Below, in pieces: positions 1 through 11,038 of a DNA stretch of 64,000 nt. The number at the start of each line of letters is the position of its first letter. Positions within the stretch are counted from its first letter, which is position 1. Source of the DNA: Ophiura sarsii (Eukaryota; Echinodermata; Ophiuroidea; Amphilepidida; Ophiuridae). The notes under the pieces were generated by a model that was not told the DNA's origin, did no database searches, and saw only the letters and a list, made by a program, of their open reading frames with translations. The position numbers were made by a program, and so were the translations under genes. The DNA lies in contig CM069446.1 of the NCBI GenBank assembly GCA_035610835.1, positions 69,177,062 to 69,241,061 of the forward strand. The letters run 5' to 3'.

Positions 1-640
1 AACACTGCTCATGTACTGTAAAACATGAAAATTTCGCGACATGAAAAGATCGCTAATTACCAATAATGGTCATTTTTCCGACATGAAAATGTCGCGATTG
101 CACAGTTCTTTACTGGCTCGCAGCCGTGAAACAAATTTTCGCGTGCATGCAAATTTTGCGAATTGGATGCCCTCGCAAAAATTCGCGAAAATTAAAATGC
201 ACGCAAACTGTTCATGTATCAATTACTGCTTCATTATTCTGTCATTACCATTTGCCCATGTCTGCGGTCAGGCTAAGTAATTACAGTATTACATGTCGCC
301 ATGCTATTAATACATCTCTATAGTTGGTTCGGAGCTAAATGAGCAGGACTTTATCCGCATGTAGGAGGAATCCCACTTAGAGACCAACAACAACAAAAAT
401 GTTGCATTGGCGCAACCCTTCCAACCCTAATTTACCCCGACCCTGATTTTTCAAACGAAAAAAGAAAAGAAGAAAAAAATCCTGCCCTCCCTACCCTAAT
501 TTTCAATGGAATGTTACACCATTTTAACAACAATTTTTTTTATTGTGTGTAACATTTGATTGATAGGAATCCAACTTTAGCTAAATGTTTGTGTCGATAG
601 ACATTTAGCTATCCTAATCATGAGCATGCCCTTGCATCGG
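1..640. other. No gene seen; AT-rich sequence with TTTCGCG motifs
   Basis: The first 240 bases carry scattered TTTCGCG and CGCGAAA motifs and a CTGTAAAAC start, as in the ends of the CTGTAAAACCACTTAATT repeat family found elsewhere in the window. This is probably a degenerate relative of it. Bases 240-640 show only short open frames without splice signals or recognisable protein similarity. Confidence 0.4.
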
Positions 641-670
641 AGAAGGAAGGGGGATGGGTGGTGGGGAGGG

Positions 671-869
671 AAGGGGGGAATAGGGAAGGGGGAATAGGGA
701 AGGGGGAATAGGGAAGGGGGAATAGGGAAGGGGGAATAGGGAAGGGGGAATAGGGAAGGGGGAATAGGGAAGGGGGAATAGGGAAGGGGGAATAGGGAAG
801 GGGGAATAGGGAAGGGGGAATAGGGAAGGGGGAATAGGGAAGGGGGAATAGGGAAGGGGGAATAGAGAG
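671..869 (+). repeat. 14-bp G-rich minisatellite, about 14 copies
   Basis: The unit GGGGGAATAGGGAA is repeated almost perfectly for about 195 bases. The plus strand alternates runs of five and three guanines with AATA and AA spacers, so it can in principle form G-quadruplexes. The long Pro/Ser/Phe open frames on the minus strand here are translations of the repeat, not genes. Confidence 0.95.
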
Positions 870-2080
870 GCTACCATGACATTCAAAAATTACATCAGTA
901 CTGAAGACCCCTTCCCTCTTTTCACCCTCTGTTAGCTTTGAGTCTTTCATAATAACACCCATTGCATCAGTTTTTAAGAACCACTTTTTTCTTCAAAAAT
1001 TCCAAAACAACATATTCAAATCATACTACTACCATAGAACACAAAATATGGCTAAGGGTTTATTCCTTGGTGTATATTTGGGGGGATTATTAACAGTATT
1101 GGGAAATGAGGCTTTTGGGGGGTTTGAATTACAAGGGTGAGGGGGGGTTTATTTTCGAACACCATTTAACAAGATCTTTTCTTTTTTTTAAACTTCCCAT
1201 CATCAATGAATAGAATTAACCCTGTAACCAAATCATTTTTTCTTGGCCTAATTAACCCTGACTTGTGCATTAATAAGACTGCATGCATGGTGCATGCAAA
1301 ATCAGTGATTTCACAATTAGCTCAATTGCTGTTAAGAGAGCTGGGAGAGCCTGAAGGGGTGCTGAATTCAGCGGCATTGCCATGCATATTCAGGTTGTGA
1401 AAGTGAGATTTTTCAAACACATTTATTTCTGAGGTCTGCCAATTTTTAAATGTTTTGTTAAATTTGTAATGGTGGAGGGTGGTTTTTTGGTATTTTGGGT
1501 TGTTTTGTTTTTGGATACAATAAAATATTAATTTGGGACATATTTACAAAAATTATTATGATAAAATGTGAAATTAAAAGAAGTGTGAAAATATCAACTT
1601 TACATTGTGACATTTGCATTTAGCATGGCTACTGGGTATTTTTGTAGAGCGCGAAATGGGCGATACTTATGACATGGATCAAAAGACATTTGAAGGTGGC
1701 GGTGGGATAACAGAATAACAAATTCAGAAATTGTTGTCATGAAATTGTACTTTGCAGGTTCCATTTTATTTAGAAAAATTGTGCTCCACTTTGTTTTGGT
1801 GGTTTGTATTCACAAATCCTCTGTCAAACCAGCTCCAACCATTCCACTCTACAACATCATCAATCTGGCAAACACCTCTCAGATAGAGTTGGTGGATTGG
1901 TCGTTTTTGGTGGGGTTTTGGGGGGAGAGGAGGCGGTAAAATGTTGGTGAACATAAAGAGATCTAAAGTTTTAATAAAAATCTAAAAAATTTCAAAAATA
2001 TTTAAAATTCAAAAAATAAAAAATAAAAATAAAAATAAAAATGGGTTCACATAGAACAGGTGTTGTCTTTTTGCCCCCTT
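870..2080. other. No gene or classified repeat seen
   Basis: AT-rich sequence with homopolymer runs and G-rich patches near 1080-1150 and 1470-1500. Short open frames lack splice signals or recognisable motifs. I see no inverted repeats of MITE size. Confidence 0.4.
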
Positions 2081-2340
2081 AGAGCGTGTTCACACTATAA
2101 TTTCTCTCCGGGACACGAGCTAATCCGGATTCTACCCGGATTGGATAAACATGTTCATACTGCGATCGATTAATATCTGGATAGTATGCAATTTGAAACC
2201 TGCCTTTTTCCAGGTTTTAACAATTTCAATCCGGATCATTTTTTTACCACAAATACCTGTTCATACTAGGCTTTTTATCCAGATAAACCCACGTTTTATC
2301 CGGGAGATGGGGGAAACTTACTCTTATGTGAACACGCCCT
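2081..2340. mobile_element. MITE with AGRGCGTGTTCACA ends
   Basis: The left end reads AGAGCGTGTTCACACTATAA and the right end is the inverted match TGTGAACACGCCCT, giving a 260-bp element. The interior carries several short inverted copies of ATCCGGAT-like sequence. There is no coding capacity. The superfamily is not certain because I cannot see a clear target duplication. Confidence 0.75.
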
Positions 2341-3380
2341 TAGTGTCATTATGTGAAAATATATATGACACAAAATATATCAGCTCAATAACACAGCATT
2401 GACAGATTTCAAGTGGCTTTCATACCGTAATTACAAATCGAAATTAGCCATAATGTTTTATTAATTGTATTTTATTGATTTCAACTTCCATGGGTCATAC
2501 AACTCCCAGAACCACACAGGGATTCAACTATATGATATGATATCCATGGGCCAAGCTGATCAATAATTTGCTTCCTTTTTCTTTTTCCTATTTTTTAAAT
2601 TTTCAAACTATTTATTAGTTTAATTCATGCAAATTATATTTGATTTGATTTCTCTTTTTTTCTTTTTAAAATATTTTGAATTTTTTCTATTGAATTTCAT
2701 TTTTGAATATTGGAAGAAAAAGAGCCAATTTGTAAACATTTCATAATTACAAATATAATGAGCCATAGTCATTGATTTAAACTTAGGCGAGTCAAAGAAC
2801 TCACATACAGTCAGGGAAAGAAACACAATTGTGACCCGTCACATCAAAATGGACATGTTGGAGGTCCGGGTCAAATTTGAGTTATTGATATGACTTGCAA
2901 AAGCACATTTTAAGCTTTAAAATGATACCATGTTGGAGGTAATCAGACTTTGTAATCACAAGATATGTTTTGAAGAAGCATATTTTTGTTTATTATTTTC
3001 TTTATAATTCACCAAATATATTGGTCTCTATCTCAAAACTGTGTTTGCCAACAACATATCCTTTTGATGTGACTGGTCACAATTAGTCTCCATAGTTCAT
3101 GGGGAAGGGGCATCTCATCTATGTTTCATGGACTCATTTATTTGAGATGTTTTTTTAAAAATGTATACCATATTTTTTAAATTACAAATATTGTTAATCT
3201 CGTTGTATCTTTCAATAAGGTCACCTATATATATATATTGCTATTAGACATCTGTGGTTGGATTTGAATGCTGCACTCACATTTATCGTTACGATCCCCA
3301 ATAAAAAGTGTCGAATTTACTCACATTTTTCGTTACGTTTCACTGTTAAGCTAGCTAGCAGCTGTTTTGATATTTATGTA
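2341..3380. other. No gene seen
   Basis: AT-rich non-coding sequence. A GTGACYNGTCAC-type inverted pair at about 2830-3080 (GTGACCCGTCACAT and ATGTGACTGGTCAC) may mark another short inverted-repeat element of about 250 bases. No open frame with recognisable content. Confidence 0.35.
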
Positions 3381-3565
3381 TAGTAAAGCACTATAATTTA
3401 GCCGATACTTTATTAAGCAAAATGAAAATTACTGCAATTTTGGCGGACATTTAATTTCGCGAATCTGGAAATTTTACTGTTACTTTCAATGCAAAATTGT
3501 CAGTTTTGCGGGTATTTAATTTCGCAAAATCCACATCCCTCGCAAAATTAAGTGGTTTTACAGTA
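3381..3565 (-). mobile_element. CTGTAAAACCACTTAATT-family MITE
   Basis: Read on the minus strand it starts CTGTAAAACCACTTAATT and ends near TATAGTGCTTTACTA, with many TTTCGCGAA-like subterminal motifs. Homologous copies lie at 15396-15605, 55819-56026 and 62226-62436. About 185 bp and non-coding. Confidence 0.8.
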
Positions 3566-3827
3566 TATTGTATAGGCTTGCAATCTTTCAAATTGTTCAG
3601 AAATTTATTCTGATATTCCAAGCATTTTTAATAATTCCTTTTGTTTTCTCATGTTGAAGTTCATCACTCACTTGTGTTTAATAATTTCAATCGTATTAGA
3701 GGTCGACGGATATTGATTTCAGCTTCCGCCCCACTGACCGATATTGATTTTGATATTCGATATTGATTTTCATATTCCAACGTCAATAGTACAGATTACC
3801 ATGCCTTCTCACTTAACAAAACATCAT

Positions 3828-4076
3828 TTAACACTTTCCATGCGTCTATTGGTTTTCCCATAATACAAAATAGATTTTTCAGAAACCTTTTTCCAACTTT
3901 TAAAGTCTATCTCAAGAATTACTGAACCAATACTAAGCATGTTGATACTTTTTTAAATGCATTTTATATGGTGATACCAAATATGCTGATACAATTCAAT
4001 AAATTTGACATTTTTGTAACATTTTGTGAAATTTTGAAATGTCGTCTGCAGACGCCTACCGTGTGGAAAGCGTTAA
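3828..4076 (-). mobile_element. TTAA-target MITE (CACTTTCCACGCGGC ends), copy 1
   Basis: Bounded by TTAA on both sides with inverted ends TTAACACTTTCCATGCG and CGTGTGGAAAGCGTTAA. The interior matches about eleven other copies in this window, including the hallmark GTCTGCAGACG palindrome near one end and AGTACAAACATGCCTAGTAT in the middle. Length is 249 bp, with no ORF. TTAA duplication points to a piggyBac-type transposase, although the ends do not start with CCC. Confidence 0.88.
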
Positions 4077-4189
4077 AGCATACATACAGGACACATGTCT
4101 TACGTGACCAATGTTTGCTGCTGTTTGACACACTGCCAGGTGCAAAATGGATTGTTGGGGCTCAAAACAATGTATGATTGTACTGAAAT

Positions 4190-4405
4190 TTAACCCCCTG
4201 AGAACTACTGGCCGATTGGTTAAAAAGATGGATACATCATTTATTGCACCAATTAGAGATATTGTTAGAATAATTATATCCCTGATAAAGATGGGAGTGA
4301 AACATTTTACAAGCTGCATTTGAAATGGCTATTCATATGAGTACATCTTGTAATAAATGAATCAGAACCACTGTAAGATAGACAGGTAGACCCCAGGGGG
4401 GTTAA
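4190..4405. mobile_element. piggyBac-like MITE (TTAACCCCCTGAGAACTAC ends)
   Basis: TTAA on both sides, with inverted ends TTAACCCCCTGAGAACTAC and AGACCCCAGGGGGGTTAA. A second copy with the same ends and alignable interior lies at 12008-12221. TTAA followed by CCC is the usual signature of piggyBac ends. Non-coding, 216 bp including both TTAA sites. Confidence 0.82.
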
Positions 4406-5702
4406 ACACAAATAGCGTTTCATCCCGAAACAACATGCCCTGGCCTAAAACTAAAAACACATCAAGCTCAATGAAAATTAGCACTGGCATTTCAACTGGG
4501 GTATGACAAATTTGGGTACACACGAACTTCAGCTTTTCCCATTTTCAGCAAATTTTTGTGAGAACATAATATTCTCAGATTTGCACAGAGTAGATCAACT
4601 AGACCTTCCCATTTTTTGCGGGGAAGGGCAGGTAGGGGTTAATTATTTATACTGCTGCTAAAAAATGTTTCAAACTTTTTTTTTTTTTTTAAAGGTTAAT
4701 CAACCAGCTGACCTTTCAACCTGATTATCTTCTTTGGGATGGGGTGGGAGAAGAAAGAGGACGAAGCAAAGAATGGGGGGTATGCTGGTTCCCTACACCC
4801 TGGATCTCCCGGCTAACTCATTCATAGGTGCAGGTATGCAAATCCATTACTTGTGAGAATCAACTGGACACCACATTACTTTATTGCTCTGTTATCACAT
4901 TCGGGAAGTAACGATCAACACAAGTTGTAGTCGAGGTGACGCATCGAATACCGAATGCATTGTCGCGCTGCCATGGCTACGGCGCAATGGGGGAGCGCTT
5001 CACCATGAGTGTGAAGTCCGATGCTCTGAAACAGTGTAATTGGTGCCAATCAGTGAATTTGTTATGGTTCTAAGCGTGACGCTGGCATTGACCGAATTCA
5101 TTTGTGGGTTATTTTACGTCATCTCGTCAGTCCTGCATCTCATGCATATGCATGACTTTTATGCCAGCGAATCAATGATTTTTGCGTACCTGCATCTATG
5201 GATGAGTTGTGTGGCGCTCATTGATGCAGGGAACCAGAATATGGTGGGGGAGGGGGAAGGGGGTCATCCTAGTCTTCCATATTTTACCTACCCCTGCTAT
5301 CGTGTTCACTATCTGGCACAGACTCTGCATCGGATCCAAGGTCTGTTATGTGCTTGATTTCCCTTATCTCCGTCACTGGTGACTACAATCGAAAAAAATA
5401 ATGGGAGAGACATAAACATTATTATAATGATTAATTGACGAGTTATGACAAGTTTTGGAGCATAATTCGGAAGTACATGAGAGAGAGAAGGAAGGAAGGA
5501 AGCCATTTACTGCCTTGTTGTTTAGAGCTGGACCTAGACTTATGGAAACATATGTTATGAATTTGGGACGACTTGAATCAATGGTTTGTCTCCAATCAAA
5601 AGAAGATTTTAATGTCGCAGCCACAATTGCATTGCGCCAAATCCAGCCAACTAATTTTTTTTTTTTCTCCCATGATGCATTTGAATTTACCTTTATCGAT
5701 AA
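4406..5702. other. No supported gene; CpG-rich patch
   Basis: Bases about 4920-5340 are clearly richer in CG dinucleotides than the surroundings. They include a plus-strand open frame at 5040-5357 with hydrophobic stretches. It has no recognisable domain, its first codon is not ATG, and no splice context was found. It could be a promoter-like or transposon-derived patch; I do not annotate a gene. Confidence 0.35.
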
Positions 5703-5831
5703 AGGTGCGTTCATACTCCCGTCATTGCGCATCGGCCGACGTCGATGGACATCGGCGCGCGAGTTGAAGCAATGTCAACTTTTATCCATCGACGTTGGTC
5801 ATTGCGCAATGATATGAGTATGAACGCACCT
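5703..5831. mobile_element. 129-bp MITE with AGGTGCGTTCATACT ends
   Basis: Near-perfect terminal inverted repeats: AGGTGCGTTCATACT on the left and AGTATGAACGCACCT on the right. The interior has inverted copies of CATTGCGC and CATCGACGT, so the whole element folds well. No coding potential. Confidence 0.88.
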
Positions 5832-6350
5832 CAAGGTAGCCCCAGCAACACACGACAATACTGTATTGCAGGGATAGCACTGGATCAAAAAACGTGAGAG
5901 GTCCCATGACATTTTTTTAGGACCTCGTAGGACTTCAAAAATCAAATTTAAGAGGTCCCCCAAGAAATTGAGGGGTCCTGAAGACTGGGTATTTGAAAAT
6001 TTTACTTTTGTATGGACAGTTTTAATAAATTTATATTGTGAGCAAAATTAAAGGATGGATATGTAATTTACAGAATTTCTTAAGGTTTCCATTTCCATAC
6101 ATCGTCAAATTTAAGGGGTCCCTTCAATTTGGATCGGGACTCGCAAGTCTTTCCAATTTAAAACCTGACACGTCACTATAAGAAAGTGAGAGGTCTAGGA
6201 CGCGCAGACGCGTCAGAATGCGACCCCAGCTGTATTGTGTTATGTCATCCTTTATTACATCACATTCTCAGCTCCATCACTCTTATGTTATTTTATTAGG
6301 GATATATAGTCTGTGTAGAATTTGCCAAGCCCATTCTGCAGCTACTTATC
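5832..6350. other. No gene seen
   Basis: Contains repeated GAGAGGTCC/AGGGGTCC phrases (about 5900-6150), probably a degenerate repeat. No open frame with recognisable content. Confidence 0.35.
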
Positions 6351-6352
6351 TA

Positions 6353-7015
6353 CAGGGTGAGTCAAAAATACTGCAATAGTGGAAAGAAGCCATCTTGTTT
6401 TTAAAACCAAGTTGATATTTGAAATGTTGTAAACGTTATAAGAATAATATATTTGATACTAATTTCGTGTGATAAAATGAGGTCAATCGCGTTTTTTGTG
6501 TGCCTGTGGTGAACCTTTTTACCCATGCACCGATTTCACATGCTTGTCCACGAGACACTCAAAACATGTATAAGATTGCAAAATGCGTCTCTCATTAGAA
6601 TTTGAAAATTCGAGTAAATTTGTGACGTAATTGAAATCTAATGTATCCTTTATTGTTAACATGGGAGATAAAATAATCAATTGACATAACTCATGCTACG
6701 AATTGCTTATAATGTTCTAAATTTGAGTACAAATAAAATTATTCCAAATTTTTGTTGGCGGGATATTCAAATGTGAACATGAAATGTGTGCAATTTCAAT
6801 TGAAAATCACTATGCTCGTGGACATACAAGTCAATTGGTTTGTGCAGCAAAAAGGTTCACCAAAGACAAACGAAAAATGCAATTGACTTCATTTTTTCAC
6901 ATAAAGTTAGGAACAAACATATCATTCTTGCAATGTTTAAAAAGTTTCAGACTTCAACTTGGTTTTGAAAACAAGATGACTTCTTTCCACTATTGCAGTT
7001 TTTTGACTCGCCCTG
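6353..7015. mobile_element. Mariner-like MITE, 663 bp
   Basis: Ends are ACAGGGTGAGTCAAAAA and its inverted match TTTTTTGACTCGCCCTGT. The inverted match continues inward for about 60 bases (GCAATAGTGGAAAGAAG on both sides). TA dinucleotides flank both ends (6351-6352 and 7016-7017), the target duplication expected for Tc1/mariner. The interior has no transposase frame, so it is non-autonomous. Confidence 0.9.
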
Positions 7016-7060
7016 TACCTATGAAATTGAGCCTACAAAGACGGAACGGTATCTCGAATC

Positions 7061-7363
7061 ATGCTGCATCACGACAATGCAAGTCCTCACAAAGCTTGGC
7101 TCAACGGACTAATGTTGGTGAAAATGGTATCCATTTGATGGAACATCCACCCTAATCACCCAACTTGGCTACCTGCAACTTCTGGTTCTTTCCCAACAAT
7201 CAAATCAAATATTGCTGAGGCCTTTTACAAGGATCCAAGACCTAGCCAAAGCTGTTGTTCATTCAGATACGAGACAATCCGTCCTTTTGAAGTACTGCCC
7301 ATGCTTCGAGAAGTGGAGGATATGCATGTAGACGTCAATGGCAGCTTCTTACAGGGAATGTGA
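7061..7363 (+). pseudogene. Mariner transposase C-terminal remnant
   Basis: Conceptual translation gives MLHHDNASPHKAW, the second catalytic Asp block of mariner DD34D transposases. It is followed in a shifted frame by MEHPP-stop-SPNLATCNFWFFP, the decayed form of the family's HPPYSPDLAPCDFWLFP block, and finally by VDVNGSFLQGM, which matches the usual mariner C-terminus. Stops and at least one frameshift break it, and the N-terminal DNA-binding part and first catalytic Asp are absent. It begins right after the 663-bp mariner MITE, so a truncated or rearranged copy is likely. Confidence 0.85.
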
Positions 7364-7473
7364 CTGTAGTTTTTGAAATTGTGCGGCCATCTTCAGAAAC
7401 ATGGGCCAAGTGACAAAACATTTTGATCCGCCCTCATACAATTGCTGTGACCCTCTTTTCTGAGGCCAACATG

Positions 7474-7823
7474 TACCGTATTATCCCTATTAAGGGCCCA
7501 GGGTGGTTAGCAAAGTCATTATGGGTGGGCGCTTATTATGTTACCTTTTTTAACTCATTTATCGTACTCAAATAAAATGTACAAGTGGTCATTTGAAGAT
7601 GCTGACCATTTGATGGTCATTTGAAGATGCTGACCATTTGATGGTCATTTGAGGAGGCTGACCATTTCATGTACTAAATGAAATATATGTACAAGTGGTC
7701 ATTTGAGGATGCTGACCATTTGAAAAGGTGGGCGCTTAAAAGGGATTGTTTGTTGGTAGTCATTGAGAAAAACAGGGGTGGGCGCATATAAGGTCCTGGG
7801 CGCTTAATAGGGATAATACAGTA
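7474..7823. mobile_element. MITE with TACYGTATTATCCCTATTAA ends
   Basis: Left end TACCGTATTATCCCTATTAA and right end TTAATAGGGATAATACAGTA are inverted repeats. The interior contains GTGGGCGCTTA-type inverted motifs and a short minisatellite at 7585-7725 made of GGTCATTTGAAGATGCTGACC units, each a small palindrome. Non-coding. Confidence 0.85.
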
Positions 7824-8123
7824 GGCCAAATGTCTCAGAAAAAATACTATAGTCTGTTACTCTTTTTTTTGCCTTCATCAGTTTTCAGATTATCACAGAC
7901 AAGATTTGGACTATTTTTAAAGAATACTTAATAAATTGTTAAAAAAATCATTCTCACTCCACAATTTTGTTTAAATCAATTTTTAAGACAAAAGCTTTAT
8001 ACAAATTTTTAAATTCCATTTTTTTCCTTCAAAAAAATATATCAGTTATCGGGCTTTACATTAAAAAGTGAGTGACAGTTCATCTCCTAGGCAAATTGTA
8101 TAACTGGAAAACACTCTTACTAA

Positions 8124-8559
8124 AGTCTATTTATCCATCACGAGACAGTGACGTAACTAGTGCTGGGCGCAAGTCCCGGAAAATCGATTCCCGCCCGAAA
8201 ATGTCGGGTCCCGGGAACAAGAATCACCTTCCCGAACCCCCCCCCCCCAAAAAAAAAATGAAAATGAAAATAAATAAATAAAATAAGCTTACATAAAAAG
8301 ACATGTGGTTGGCATGTTCATGATTATTTAATGCAAATGTATAGCGGCGATGTACAGTATTTGAAATGGATTTATTTACTCCTAAGCTCGCTAAAATGTG
8401 ATCTTCGCCACATTATTTCCACTTCATATCCGCTGCGCGTCGCCATCTTTAAACTTTGACAGATTGAGTTTGTTATTGTTATAGCGCCATCTATTGTTGA
8501 AATTGTGACATAGCTGCACCTGTAAAGTTTCATCACTGTCCAGAGGAAGACAAATAGAG
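8124..8559. mobile_element. MITE abutting a splice donor
   Basis: The left end AGTCTATTTATCCATCACGA and the right end (inverted) CTCTATTTGTCTTCCTCTGG match the two ends of the 198-bp element at 30234-30431, in opposite orientation. The right end stops about 9 bases from the GT of the coiled-coil exon's splice donor at 8568-8567. The intron's first bases are therefore almost entirely this element. Confidence 0.75.
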
Positions 8560-8568
8560 TATACATAC

Positions 8569-8789
8569 CTGTATTTGTGTTTGGTCAAGTTTTGTCGTCA
8601 ATTTCCTGTTCTCCTCCACGACTCGTCTGTATTTGGTCTGCGCGTCCAGGAGCAGACGTCTCATCAGGCCAAGGCTGGATTTGAGGCCGTCGCGTTCTCG
8701 TATCTCCGTGGATACCTGGCATTCAATTGATTTAGGGGTCAGCATCACTTGCACTATCTGGTCGTTGAGGCTGTCTAAGGATTGTAGGG
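8569..8789 (-). CDS. Internal coiled-coil exon, possibly kazrin-like
   Basis: On the minus strand the exon is preceded by a pyrimidine-rich acceptor (TTCTCTCTGTGCAG) and followed by donor GTATGTATAC. It is 221 nt: two bases of a split codon, then 73 open codons ending on a codon boundary. The product reads LQSLDSLNDQIVQVMLTP, then a charged heptad-like stretch (ERDGLKSSLGLMRRLLLDAQ) ending VVEENRKLTTKLDQTQIQ. This is coiled-coil in character. The last part resembles what I remember of the kazrin N-terminus (MMEDNKQLALRIDGAIQ), but that is recall without an alignment, and other coiled-coil proteins remain possible. No further exon of this gene was found in the window, so its other exons must lie left of base 1 or be hidden in the transposon-rich sequence to the right. 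The exon call is firm; the family is tentative. Confidence 0.7.
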
Positions 8790-9084
8790 CTGCACAGAGA
8801 GAATTGATGAAGAGAAAAGAGAGAGCATGTTTACTTATTGTTCCAGAATTTCATTGGGTGATATTCTATATCTCTGGATGAAAAAAACCTAAGTGATTTT
8901 GATCACAGTTCGTCGTGAGAATGCAATAAATGTTGGGACGTCTTGTTCATTTGGCAGAAGAGGCATTTTTGTGTTCAATTTTGTTAACTATCAAGTGTAA
9001 TTATTTGATTAAAAAATAGTAATTCCAATTTCAAGACTGATAAAAACTAACTCAATTTCCCCAAAACCGGCGCAATTTTGAAAT

Positions 9085-9293
9085 GTATTTAAATTTTTTA
9101 GAAGTCTTCCCAACATTCAAAGTCTCACCTCAAGAATAACTGAACCAATACTAGTCATGTTTGTACTTATTTTGAGGCATATTCTCATGGTGATTCCAAA
9201 TATGGTGATGTAATTCAATTATATTTGACAAATTTGAAACGTTTTGTTAAATTTTGGAACTGTTGTCTGCAGCAGATGCATGGAAAGTGTTTT
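9085..9293 (-). mobile_element. TTAA-target MITE, degenerate copy 2
   Basis: Alignable to the CACTTTCCACGCGGC family through ACTGAACCAATACTAGTCAT, the AATATGG block and GTCTGCAGCAG. The left TTAA end is lost and the right end is ATGGAAAGTGTTTTA. Confidence 0.75.
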
Positions 9294-9364
9294 AACACTC
9301 CTACACTCTGATATACAGGGTTGTTAAAACAACCCTGTTATATCAGAGTGTAGGAAACAGTGTT
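9291..9364. repeat. Long perfect hairpin
   Basis: CTACACTCTGATATA followed by CAGGGTTGTT is mirrored after a 2-base loop by AACAACCCTG and TATATCAGAGTGTAG. The stem is 25 bp with a single bulged T, and outer AACACT/AGTGTT pairs extend it. The CAGGGTTGTT core resembles Tc1/mariner ends, so this may be a fused pair of transposon ends. Confidence 0.85.
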
Positions 9365-9797
9365 ACTTAATTCTGTATGTTGGTTGTCTATGTGTGCATG
9401 TAGGCAAATAGACGGATGCATGCAATCATGTCAAACGAACCATTGGTCTTGAGGATTCAAAGATTGTACAATATACGTTATGTGTCATACACGATAGGAA
9501 ACCAGATTGCATTTCCAATTTCTGTGTTTAAACTTCACACCAAGAGGGGTTGGATTCAGTTTTGTACACGAACTTTAACCTCCGACGAAGTCTTAATATC
9601 TATGATTTATTCATTTACAGATTGGGTCTGTAGATCAGAGCCTAGCCGTACAACGGAACCTATGTGTATGTGTACACACATTTCAGTGTTTCTAGAATCT
9701 TAGTGTATCCCTAAATATGTTATGACTTTGACTTATTTAGAATTGAAACAAGAATGAACTTCAAAGTGTTCTTTCCTTGTCTTCCCCTCCTTTGTAG

Positions 9798-10024
9798 ACT
9801 TTCCACGAGGCAGGCGTCTGCAGACGACATTCCAAAATTTCACAAGATGTTTCAAAAATGTCAAAAGTATTGAATTTCATAACCATAATTGGAATCATCA
9901 TGTGAAATGCATTGAAATAAGTACAAACATGCCTAGTATTGGGCAGTAATTCTTTGAGATAGGCTTCAAAAGTTGTGAAATCTGTGTTGTATGGTAAAAC
10001 TTATAGCCGTGTGAAAAGTGTTAA
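9798..10024 (+). mobile_element. TTAA-target MITE, copy 3
   Basis: Starts ACTTTCCACGAGGCAGGCG, contains GTCTGCAGACGAC and AAGTACAAACATGCCTAGT, and ends TATAGCCGTGTGAAAAGTGT followed by TAA. The left TTAA is degenerate. Confidence 0.82.
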
Positions 10025-10043
10025 GACAAATGGGCAATTCCAC

Positions 10044-11038
10044 GCGTTGCGGAATGACATTTACACACAAAAATCCACTTTCTTTTAGGTGTAAAACCCA
10101 GAGATTTGTAGTTACTCCCCATTTTACAACTTTATTTGATAATAGCGATTGATACTAAAAAAATAAACCTAGGGAAAAAATTAAACTGCGCTTCCAAGTA
10201 TCCTAATTTGCATATGCAAATTTGCGTTGCGGAATGACGCAGACGATTGGTGGTTTTTTTACATGTTTACACAAAGTGAAAACTCTGTGAATTTTTTAGA
10301 GTGTATCATTATTGAAGTTACTTTTTAGAAGGTTTGAAGTGTTAGCTAACTGACAAAAGCATTTTCATAAAACTTAATCATCAGTTAGGATCTCTAGTAG
10401 GTCATCAAAAAATAAAAGTAGGTGTTGCGGAATGACGTTGCGGAATGACAGTGTGAATTTGTGTGCAAAACTCCATAGAGAAAAGAAAAAACATGTTTTT
10501 ATGCTTTAATATGCATAAAAAATAAAAGAAAGAGTAATCAGTGGCATTTCATATGTTACAAATTCGTGAATACAAGTAACCCACCTATTTTCACATTGAA
10601 ATCATCATTTACAGGTAAAGTAGCCATGATTTTGTGATTTAGTTGCCGAATTCACCAGCTTGCACATCAAAGTTGCCTAATTCAGCAAATTATGAGTTTT
10701 CATCAATTTTGAAACTTTTTTAGAAGTTTAGAGTCCATATTTGAATGAATTATCATAAATAAGGATGATCTTATACCAAGTACACAAAAATATCACAATT
10801 TGCTCAATAAATTGCCTAAATATAGGGATTAATACCTTTGTCATTCCGCACCGTCATTCCGCAACACGTCATTCCGCAACGCTCGTTAGGGCTATTAATT
10901 AACAGAATTTTCCTATTTTTTTTTTATCATTGTGAAGCATGTCAATTGTGTGCAGAGAAAAAATAGTTAAATGAAAATAGGGTACATTTTTTTTCTTGCT
11001 ATCCTAAAAAATTGTACTTTTGCGTTGCGGAATGACAT
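10044..11038. repeat. Dispersed GTTGCGGAATGAC motif cluster
   Basis: The 13-mer GTTGCGGAATGAC or its complement occurs about eight times: 10044-10060, 10223-10239, two tandem copies at about 10423-10449, three inverted copies at 10840-10880, and 11022-11038. The first and last share GCGTTGCGGAATGACAT. Sequence between is AT-rich and non-coding. Clustered motifs in both orientations recall subterminal transposase-binding sites, but no terminal inverted repeat could be fixed, so the element type is unknown. Confidence 0.75.

Noticed and set aside
614..962. Pro/Ser/Phe-rich minus-strand ORFs
   Set aside because: They translate the 14-bp G-rich minisatellite in two frames; no start context or flanking exon signals.
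5040..5357. 105-codon hydrophobic ORF in a CpG-rich patch
   Set aside because: First codon is not ATG, no domain recognised and the C-terminal part is low complexity; mentioned only as a region note.
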